Shown here in pieces: positions 55,400 to 64,000 of a stretch of DNA of 64,000 nucleotides (position 1 is its first letter; each line of letters begins with the position of its first letter). The DNA is taken from positions 1 to 64,000 of the forward strand of contig JAACJM010000280.1 of NCBI GenBank assembly GCA_013368315.1, in the 5' to 3' direction. The position numbers and the translations under genes are program-made. This stretch comes from Tetrapyrgos nigripes. Its lineage: Eukaryota > Basidiomycota > Agaricomycetes > Agaricales > Campanellaceae. The notes below the pieces were generated by a model. That model made no database searches, was not told the DNA's origin, and was given only the letters and a program-made list of their open reading frames with translations.

Positions 55400-56290
55400 A
55401 ACTTCAGTTGGGTACTGCTGCCTTGATATCACCATACAATACCTTACTGTTAAGTCCAGGCAGATCCTAGCATTAGGAAACACGTCAGATCCGAGCAGAA
55501 GTCTTATTGGGATTTTTTGGAAAAGGATAAAGATGAATCCAGGTAGAACTGGTAGTCTCTGAGATCAAAGTGTAAGGAAGACATGGAATGGAATCCGTTA
55601 AGATGGCACTATGTTGTCTGAAGTTGGATGCAGTTAGGAGACCAGCTAATTTGATTTTAGACTTAAGCTATCTACTACAAAGTTGCTAGCTTAAGTACTA
55701 CTTCGGAAACTATCAGAATGAAGAGGAGTAAGATAGGGATGGTTCGGAAATAAAGGAAAAGCACATGGTGCTATTGGAGATGGATGGAGTACTGCGGAAC
55801 CAAGTGGAAACCAAGTGGAATGGATTGGAGATGAAGTGGAGTAAGTTTGGAGATTAGATACAAGCTGTCCGGTAGTTATCCAAAATGAATCACGGGTTCC
55901 CGGATGGGATCCATTTGTGGAGATTAATAGTGGAGCTCGGATATGAAATCAGAAATGAATGATCAGAAAGTGTTTGGGATGAAAGGGAATGAAGTTCGAA
56001 ATAAAAGAAAGAAAAGTTCGGAAAAGAATTGGATGTGGTTGGAAAGATGTAGGGAAGCATAGATATTACACTTACCATTTCCATTTCAGCTTGCAGCGTA
56101 TCTTTACAGAGGAGAATATGTGTACTCTAGATTTGGCGGCAAATAAATTTCTTGATGTACTGTTTTGGAAGGTCGAAATTCAGGCAGCAGGACAGAGCCA
56201 TGGACCTTGGTCCTCAATACATGGACCACCTCCAATGCAAGAGTCTCCCGCCAAAGGTCAGTACTAGCCATGGCAGTGTTTGTGGTTATC
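55400..56290. other. Intergenic stretch, no supported gene
   Basis: Purine-rich words (GGAATGGATTGGAGATGAAGTGG near 55810) and short frames only. Confidence 0.35.
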
Positions 56291-56295
56291 TAGAA

Positions 56296-56376
56296 GGTAC
56301 TTTTATAAGTGGTCTGGTTCAACCACAGGTTTTATAAAATCATTTTGGTGGTTGACCCACACTTTTTATAAAATCC
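56296..56376. repeat. TTTTATAAAA hairpin repeat, copy 1
   Basis: Short hairpins (TGGTTCAACCA, TGGTGGTTGACCCACAC) separated by TTTTATAAAA spacers. The same plan recurs at 60797-60886 and 63049-63140. Confidence 0.55.
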
Positions 56377-56579
56377 CCGTGTCATGGGGTGTCGTATTTG
56401 GCCATGCTTGCCTAACTCTGACTATCTTTGTACTCTCAGTCATTTACAGAGCTTGTACGCCTTGTAGCGTCCTATCTTGCTATACCGTCATGTATCATCC
56501 TCAAAGGTATCTGTAAAGGCTTACATAGCATGTACAGAAGTCCTGCTATCATTTGTGTATCTCTGCAGAAAACGCAGTG

Positions 56580-58400
56580 AATAGGTGTCAGTCAACCCTT
56601 TGACCAAGATGTAAGGCGTAATGCTGATACACCGTACAAAATCGCAGTATACATACTTGGATTTTGGTTCATAATATCAGTTTTGATGTTCTTTTAAGGG
56701 AATAAGAGGACTAGGGTGAGCCCTGAACTGCTAGTTAATACCTAGCGGGACTAAGAAAACAATGGTACAATAATATTAAGTGCTCATTCTAAGTACTATG
56801 ATAGATATGTACGAGTTGGGAGTTATAATAGCAGACCCACCAAATGATAAAGATAGTCTATAAAGGCTTTCGAATCCTATTATAATGACTAGAACTGCTA
56901 GCGTGATCCAAAGGGACAGTGAAATGCGAGGTAGCCCCTATTCGTGGGCATGGGAACGCGTAAGCAACACAATCCTCAGCTGAAAGGTTGCTCAGAGAAG
57001 ACAGTGCTAAGATCAGACATGCAGACAATCACGCTAGGTCTAGATCTATGTATCAGTACATCCCGTAGTACTAAAACAGCTTCGAGGGAATCTTAAGTAT
57101 CTGTAAAAAATACATGTGGACAAAAGTAGGACAAAGTATATATGTATGGGATCCCAGAGAGTTCAGCTATCCATCGGTACAGAGGGGATAGTGGACGGGC
57201 ATCTCTACACAGAGATATGAGGGAGAGAAGCACTAAGTCGCAGTACATCCGAATGATTGGAATACAACCCAAATGGGTAACGTTATTTCTGGATAAGGAT
57301 AAATCCGTCAGTAATCATCTAGCTAGGCCTTGAAAGCATTGAGGAAGGAATAAGTATGCAAACAGGACTGCAGAAGAGCTGGACTCGTATGTAGGACTCA
57401 GTAGTAGACTGCTGGCAATACATAGAACACGAATAAAGCAAGATTGGAGAAAAGGGAAAGGAAAACCGAACAGAATAAAGAAACTATGAGAAAACCCTAT
57501 GCCCCTAGTGTAAGGACGTGTATGAAGGACGTAGCAGTCATAAGTGGAGCGTTCTGAGCTAACCAGGATGGTACATGAAAACACCAGATGGCTGACAAAG
57601 GGAACTGAAGAAAGTTCCTATGAATATTTAGATAATATTGGACAGTTTCTGTATACCCTAATAAGCAAGTCTTTACTTATGAGGAAATAGGTAGAACTCG
57701 CTAGTGGACTTTTCGATTTGTTTTATATTTTCTCTACATACCTTTTAGCAGACCTCAAAAAGAAATAGGTAACTGTATAGTTGTAGCTGCAAGTAGTATA
57801 AAAGGACCAGATATTACAAGTAGCTACCCAAGCCACATACTGTAGAGTATCAGAGGACGTGAAACATGGACTAAAGCTTCTAGACAAACTTAACTGCACT
57901 CGCTACAAGTACAAACATTGTGTTGGAGATAATAGAGTTTTAAAATTGAACATCTTTGGGGTTATAACTGTGATCTTTGTGTTGACCTTCTGGTCTATTA
58001 AGTGTTGATTTTTAAGGCAACTGTAGCCTACAAGTGTTTGATTTTTGGGACTCGTTGATCCCCTTGGTGCTAAACTTTTTTTTTTTTGGGTTTATTGTGT
58101 TGCATGCTAAGTGCAAACTTCATTGAAAGCTCTGATCAAAAGTACTTATAGTACAAGTAAACTGGGAGTTTGAGTACTCTGACTACTCGGAACACTCGTC
58201 TCATTTACATTTGTATACAGTTTTGTGTTTGGGTGCAGTTCCTAGTGCTTAATTACAAAAACCACCTATTAATGCCCCACAGGCACCACAAACACATCAA
58301 GCCACCTGACTCCAAGCTTTTATTCTCCAACCAAGTGCATGCCCACATTCCAACCTCCTTTCATCCATTTGTTCTGTTGTTAAGACGATGAGGAAAGATG
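56580..58400. repeat. Repeat H interrupted by a 1.65-kb insertion
   Basis: Matches 45382-45560 up to TAATGC (56619-56624) and again from TAATGC (58270-58275). The DNA between (about 56625-58270) is therefore an insertion with a 5-6-bp target duplication. It starts TGATACACC, contains no ORF with a known motif, and a poly-T run lies near 58079. A long solo LTR or another element without coding capacity are both possible. Confidence 0.55.
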
Positions 58401-58419
58401 AGGAAATAAATGAAAGATA

Positions 58420-60010
58420 TTGCAAAGACAAGAATAGGGAAACAAGGCATCTGGCACTGCTAATACCAGACCTCGTGCAAATGCTGGCTGGACTGATGCT
58501 TATGCCATGCCCAATATTAACGCAAGCCAATGAACACAGATATCCAGCTAACTACTGAGAGTGACATTGATGTTGTTACTGTTAAAGATTGATTCAAAAA
58601 AGGGAGAGAGACAAACAAGAGATGGGGAGAAGATGGCAAAGAAACAAAGCACCCAAAAATCGAAAAACCGAAACCAGAAAAACAGAACAATCAAAACGCA
58701 AAAAAGCCACAGACCGAAAAAACCGAAAACTCAAAACCCAAGAAAAAGACAAGTGACATCGCTATGAACATGTAGGAGCAGAGGGGGGGGGGGGGTTCTA
58801 CACGGGCAAGATGGCTTGAGTGTGTAGAGACATCGCAAGAAGTCAAGGAACCAAAGCAGAGCAAAGAAGCAAAGGATGAAGGGATGGATGTGTGGTTTAA
58901 GGTTGGTTCCATAAATGATAGAAACAAAAAGCAAGCAAAAAGAAAATTGAGGTGCATGCATGGATACCATTGGGATAGCATGATGAGAAGGTAGAGAAGG
59001 AGCAGTAATCAAAAACAGCGTTGAGTTCTTGGTATTTTTGAAGGCAGAGCGACAGATCAAAGTCACTTGCAGCTGGTGTGATGGCGGGCACAAAACAATG
59101 CGAAAGAGGAACGGACTCAGCAGGGAGAAATGAGGGAGGAGGATCATAAAAGGAAAGGACAGATAGCTTCACATGAAGGTCCCATGACAGCCCAGTCAGA
59201 GATAGGTCTGTCTAGGAGACTGGGTGAGCTAGACATCTGAGAGTATTCTGGGGAGTCCAGAGAACCTTAAAGGTAGAGAGGTTTGGCATTGACGTGATAG
59301 GGATCGGGACTGTTGAGGCAAAGTGTAGGGATGATGTGTGTTTAGGTGCATATACTGATCAAAAACTATACTTGGTCATGCCAAATTCCTTTGCAGATTT
59401 GACCTCGTCCGTGGAATAATTAGATCAGACATCTTCGCAAGATCCATGTGTACTGTCAGGCTGAAAGATATGGGAATGAGGCTTTTTCCCCTCATGTGTG
59501 GTGTGCTATACCTCAATAGTAAATAAGCAACAGGTATATGTGTATTACTTAGATAGAAAGGTATTTGAAAGTTATACTACACTGCTAAGTTAGGAATCAC
59601 ACTGAACTTTTTGCACTGGATTTTGATCATATACTAAATCAGAATCATTCTCGTGGGTATCTAGTGCTATAATATATATAGTAGGGATACATCAATGGAT
59701 GGTATGGCTCAATCACGCAGGCCCTCGCCGAATTTTTTTGGAATTTGTTAATCATACACAAAAATTCTCAGTAATGGGGAACGTGTTTATCTCCAGAGGT
59801 AGTCTCAAATACTCCTAATGTATTCACCCTGTTGAATTGTGTTGTCGAGTACAGGACGGTCCAGGAAAGTGTAGCATTTTGCGCAAATGCGTCGAGATGC
59901 CTCAAGGCGCGTTAACATGCACGTGACGGCCATGGTGTGTTCCTGGTCAGTTTCCCTTCAACGCACTGCTCCTTCCTCTGTTATCCTAACTTCCCGTTCT
60001 CATTCTCTTC
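58420..60010. other. Intergenic stretch with poly-G run
   Basis: Lys/Asn-rich and Ser/Phe-rich frames only. AAAACCGAAAA-type words near 58660-58750 are followed by a run of about 13 G near 58783-58795. Confidence 0.4.
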
Positions 60011-60012
60011 TC

Positions 60013-60219
60013 AACCGGACTTATAAGTTGTTGTGCTGTTGTGGACTTGTGGACTTATTGTTTCTCTGCTGAGCTTTAGGAACATCGGTATCCTGAGTGA
60101 CTTGAGGGGAGGAGGCGGGAACTGCAGGATGCAGCAGTGAACCGGTGATAGTATGCATGTTGGCTGCAGCATTACAATCAACAAACGCATCATGCGACTC
60201 CTCCTCAGAGCTCTCATCT
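60013..60219 (-). other. Possible terminal exon, acidic/Gln-rich
   Basis: A minus-strand acceptor (TTTTGCACAG) is followed by DESSEEESHDAFVDCNAAAN and a Gln/Asn/Ser-rich tail to TAA. Composition suits a disordered protein end, but no upstream exon was found. Confidence 0.2.
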
Positions 60220-60364
60220 GTGCAAAACCTCAATCATAGCCCGCTGTATACTTACTATGAATTGCATAGCTCTCTGATTGTCTTCCTGACAATCGTTCTG
60301 ACATCTACACTACAGAAGAGAGTCTTCAATACAAAAGAACAATAAGGAAGTATCAATAATAAGT

Positions 60365-60785
60365 GGTCTATGTAATTTTGCGTTTACACTGAGCTCACTT
60401 TTGCGTTTACATTGTGCGTTTCACATCTTCCAGGCCAAGGTAGACTGATTGAAGATGGCCAACCTGAAATCAATAGGTAGTTACTTATGTAGAATCTAAT
60501 CAGTGAATATCCTTTTGTAATTTGACCTGTCTCAAACGTAGCCTTGCATCTAAATACAGCTTGGAAATGAGTTTTTAATGCCCTAGAAAGGCATCCCAGT
60601 ATTATTTCAGGTGTGTAATGTACAGACTTCACTCCCAAACTAGTGACTTCTGAATTGTAGCTTTAGATTTTCAGATATAAGTAAGAGACACTCTTGAACC
60701 AAGCATATGCTGGTCAAAATTCCATCAAATATACTTTATTATTACTCAAAATTTCAAAAATTAATGTAAACGCAAAGCGTTCACC
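60365..60785 (+). mobile_element. Mutator-like MITE family M, copy 6 (left part only)
   Basis: GGTCTATGTAATTTTGCG start, with an internal deletion of the first GCGTTTAC cluster, and lost after GTAAACGCAAAGCGTTCACC. Confidence 0.7.
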
Positions 60786-60796
60786 CCATGACGCAG

Positions 60797-60886
60797 GGGC
60801 TTTATAAAATCCATGGCGTAACCATGCAAACCGGTTTATAAAAGCTATGGTTCAACCATAGGCACTTTTACAAAACTTATGACCAA
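60797..60886. repeat. TTTTATAAAA hairpin repeat, copy 2
   Basis: Contains the hairpin CTATGGTTCAACCATAG between TTTATAAAA spacers, directly after MITE copy 6. Confidence 0.6.
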
Positions 60887-61639
60887 AATAACCATAGCTA
60901 TTCATAGTACACAATGCTCAGGCCCTCAAGGTCTCAAGGAGGATTAAGCCATGTACCAGCGAGGTCCACGGCTCTGGACCGAGGTCCATGCGTTGCGCGT
61001 TCCTTACTTAAATTACGGTACATTATCATCTTGTAACTACAAATGTGAATCTAATTGATAACACCTTTCCAGTGATAAAATTGGCAGGCAGCTTCTCCCA
61101 CCTAGTCCTACATGTACCATTGTCCATCATCCCGGTTAGTCTCACACGCACATCGTGCTGATACTCAGCGCACGCTTTACGCCCCTCTGCACACTCTGCC
61201 AACGAACTAAGACATTTAAAATCACCACTAGACCAAAATTTCACCTCATATTCCAAACCGGGATGTGGTATTTTTTCGTCAGAGAACGAGAGTAGAGTCA
61301 TGTACCAGTTGTGTACCAGGGCTGACTACAGAATTGGACAGGGAACACTCTTGACCCTTGAGTAATAAGGGGTCTGGCAGAAAGAACGAGAGAAGGTGTA
61401 GAGCGGAGAGTAGAGCAAGCAGTAGTGTTGACGGGAAACTGACGGGAACCCATATGTTGACACCATGCGTCAGCATCACGTGTTGGCGTGTCGACGCGCG
61501 TCGCGCGCGACTTGCGTTACGCGTCTGGTCCGTCTTGTTTCTATTACATGATTTATTAGGGGAGGTTTACTCTGGCTGAGACCATTGTAAGATCCTACTT
61601 CCCCAATAATTTGAACAACAGTGGGTACCATGACGGAGA

Positions 61640-62525
61640 ATTTTGTATGATCAAAATTCGGAGTGTATGACTAAAATTCGGGTGTCGTCTTTACAGATTC
61701 CCTCCGGTTGAGCCGTACTTCTCCAGACATTTCTTTCATGAAAATGGCTGTCCCTGTTCTCTGTGAGAGTAATTACAGCAATAGTAGATACATACATCAG
61801 GAGAATTCTGATTGTGTATGATCAAAAATCAGTTGTATGACTGAAATTCAATTTCTGACCAAAATTCCCAACTTTGTACACCCTGAGCATGATTATGCTC
61901 TTCTATGGTGCATCAGTATTGCTTGAAGCCTCAACATGTAGTGTAGGGATCATAGAGACATTATAGTAAATGAATACTAAGTAGTAAGTACTTCAGTTAA
62001 AGCGCAGTGTGGTACAGGCCATATTCTGGTCCCATTGGCACTGGTTTGTGCCTTATCTGATAAGGCGAATGGTATTCTACCTTGCTATGTACAGTAACCT
62101 AGGGTCTTGACATATTCAACTACATATACTGTACGAACAACACTAGAGTCTTGGAATTGGAATTCTGCTCATACAGGGTCTATTTTGATGTTACACCAGC
62201 TTGTACTGGACCTTAAATGCACTGTTTCTAGCTCTCAGCATTTTAAATGAATGAAGCGTTGTGAGATAATCACCATAATGTGCGCAAACGGTACCAGTAT
62301 TGCGATTCTGAACGAATTTCAATCATACAACAGTAATTTTGGTCATACACAGTCATACAACATTGATTGTAGCCTACCGGACATTGAGCACGCGATGTCT
62401 TGCTCTCTGAACTGCAAATTGATGAAGCATATCTTCATTACGCACGGAAATAGCATCGGCGTAGGGATTTCAAAGAGATTTCAGTCATGCAACGGGATTT
62501 TTGGTCATACAACGTAAATTGGGTT
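61640..62525. repeat. TATGACCAAAATTC repeat cluster
   Basis: TGTATGATCAAAATTC and TGTATGACTAAAATTC variants occur several times on the plus strand (about 61646, 61667, 61817, 61836). Inverse forms (AATTTTGGTCATACA and similar) occur about 62330-62360 and 62480-62515. The two clusters may be the ends of a roughly 870-bp element. No target duplication was found. Confidence 0.5.
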
Positions 62526-62641
62526 GGACCTTGAATGCACAATTTCTTGCCCTGGGACAACCCTGGGAGTTGCGAATCTGCGGAGCATAGTATAATCATC
62601 ATCATTTCCCAGAGAAATAGGATTGGTACTAGGATTTCGAA

Positions 62642-63003
62642 GGATTTGATTACGAGGCCGAAGAATGAGGACGAGTTCTTTACACTGCGTTTCCGCGTGT
62701 GGCTATGTTGAGTTTGTCCCGGTTTCCTCCGTCTGTCTCGATCAAATTTCTTTCCAATTTTCTCTGGTAATAGAGAATATGCGCCCCTATTCTTGTAAGT
62801 ATTCCCTTTTCAAGAGCTCGAGGGCTGTATCTTTATCTCATATATATTGATTATAGCTCTGATTCTACACAATGATCTACACTCTAGTAGTTTTCTCAGA
62901 AATTGAACCAGCAATATCGATTTTTTGTTGAATATCTTCATCTTAGATTTGAACTCACCGGACTTGTTTCCGCCACGCTCAGTGCTGGCCCACACCCCCT
63001 TCA
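62642..63003. repeat. Dispersed repeat family G, copy 3 (inverted)
   Basis: Starts with the ATTACGAGGCCGAAGAATGAGG end and finishes with the inverse of GTGTGGGCCAGCACTGAGCG. Interior only about 300 bp, unlike copies 1 and 2. Confidence 0.55.
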
Positions 63004-63048
63004 TAAGTATTGTAAATCAAATATCATGGTGGCAGTACCCAATCAAAC

Positions 63049-63140
63049 ATTTTTTATAAAAGTATATAAAAATTGCATGGTCTAACCATGCAAGACGTTT
63101 TATAAAACCTATGGATCAACCATAGGCACTTTTATCAAAG
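63049..63140. repeat. TTTTATAAAA hairpin repeat, copy 3
   Basis: Two perfect hairpins (TTGCATGGTCTAACCATGCAA near 63073 and CCTATGGATCAACCATAGG near 63109) separated by TTTTATAAAA. Confidence 0.65.
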
Positions 63141-63533
63141 CACTCGGCTCGTGCGCGATTTTTAAAAAATCCAGCACCTCCTGGACCTCTTCTCACGACC
63201 CCAGCGTCATTGGTCCACCGCCCATTTCCCATTTCAGAAAGCGGCAATGTCGTGGCAACGGCTTGTTCCGTGGCACGCCACATGGCAGCACAGCATCTTC
63301 TCCTGTCCATCAGCTTGCCTCGTCACTTTTCAGTTGGGGCTTTCGTCATTTGCCCTCTACATAGTACACTGGCGTACTCCTCTTATCCTCTGATATGCTA
63401 ACGTGAGGGTTGTGTTATGGCCTGAAGCGTTGATGTACACCAAGGGGGTGGCAGCCAATATTTTTTTTACATCCACTCATAAAAAATTTTTGTGGCCTAC
63501 CCAGACCCCCCCTCCCCTTCTATATATGGTATA

Positions 63534-63848
63534 TCAGCCAGATAAGATTAGATAAACTGTAAGATAAGACAAGATAATGCTACCCATCCTCTTTTGTGAG
63601 CCATTTCTTGACAAGAATCGCACTTCCAATTGACGCCGCGCTCTGGGAGGATGTTCTTGTTGCCCACATGGCAATGGGATTGGCCAGAGTGATGCTTTTT
63701 GTTGGTTGGCTTTGCACGCAGACTTTCCAATATGGCTATCCAGGTTTTTGTAACCTCCGGTACCCACTTGTACTTCCTTGTTACACTCCAGACAGACAAG
63801 GACACTGTTGGCTGTCCATTCAGTAGGTTGCTTTTTCTTTCTGGGCAT
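63534..63848 (-). pseudogene. N-terminus of a C2HC/BED-like zinc-finger protein
   Basis: The minus-strand ATG at 63848 begins MPRKKKQPTEWTANSVLVC, then LECNKEV, and LDSHIGKSACKANQQKA, giving a C-x2-C then H-x5-C spacing like BED or hAT-associated fingers. After about residue 50 the frame continues without motifs to TAA. An overlapping frame (WKCDSCQEMAHKRG) also looks coding, so a frameshift or intron is likely. It may be the start of a DNA-binding or transposase gene. Confidence 0.35.
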
Positions 63849-64000
63849 GGTGATGGACGATGTGTAGAGAAGGTGGGCTGTAGTAAGGTTGAAAAATCTT
63901 TGTTCCAGTCACACCCAGCAGTAACCAATATTCTGTGGCCAGAAGTTAATTAAGAAACATCAAATCTCTGGTGCTTGAAAACAGATTCGAAAACTTTAAA

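Overview
The window looks like a transposon-rich stretch of a basidiomycete (Agaricomycete mushroom) chromosome. The signs are fungal introns of about 35-70 bp that restore frames across many exons, a NACHT-WD40 NLR of mushroom type, a Ty3/gypsy chromovirus with a C-terminal chromodomain, hAT-, Tc1- and Mutator-like elements, and a fungal ABC-F gene remnant. No prokaryotic, organellar, rRNA or tRNA features were found.

Layout. 1-1.3 kb: a small spliced gene. 1.35-10.74 kb: a 9.4-kb minus-strand chromovirus with 475-bp LTRs and a 5-bp target duplication. It carries gag, protease, RT/RNase H, integrase-chromodomain, an extra ORF before gag and a WG-rich ORF after pol, and a Tc1 element with an intact transposase sits inside it. 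10.7-14.6 kb: remnants of the gene the retrotransposon landed in, minisatellites, and a six-exon gene with an N-terminal Cys/GRF-like motif and a C-terminal Cys/His motif. 14.7-20.7 kb: segmental copy A (the NLR 5' end, the start of an unknown gene, a decayed ABC-F gene with a 2.3-kb intron, and two paralogous segments). 20.9-25.5 kb: the NLR with twelve near-identical WD40 repeats. 25.5-36.1 kb: intergenic DNA, a hAT MITE, a dispersed repeat holding a spliced ORF, a membrane-protein fragment and a broken carboxylesterase. 36.1-39.7 kb: segmental copy B, a deleted version of copy A. 39.7-64 kb: mostly repeats, namely a second hAT MITE, six copies of a Mutator-like MITE, a KOW/Spt5-like pseudogene split by two of them, a Mutator/GCM-type transposase remnant, and smaller repeat families.

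How the parts fit. Decay of the chromovirus and of the KOW gene follows one rule: the LTRs differ at five sites, all CpG versus TpG/CpA, and most in-frame stops are TGA where CGA is one transition away. This points to cytosine methylation and deamination acting on repeats. Several insertions are precise enough that removing the element plus one target duplication restores an open frame: Tc1 in the upstream retrotransposon ORF, and two Mutator-like MITEs in one KOW exon. The NLR 5' end occurs three times, and only the copy attached to the full NLR has a one-base change in the A run after the first ATG.

Limits: splice models were read by eye, no database search was possible, and many small ORFs in the last 20 kb could not be assigned.
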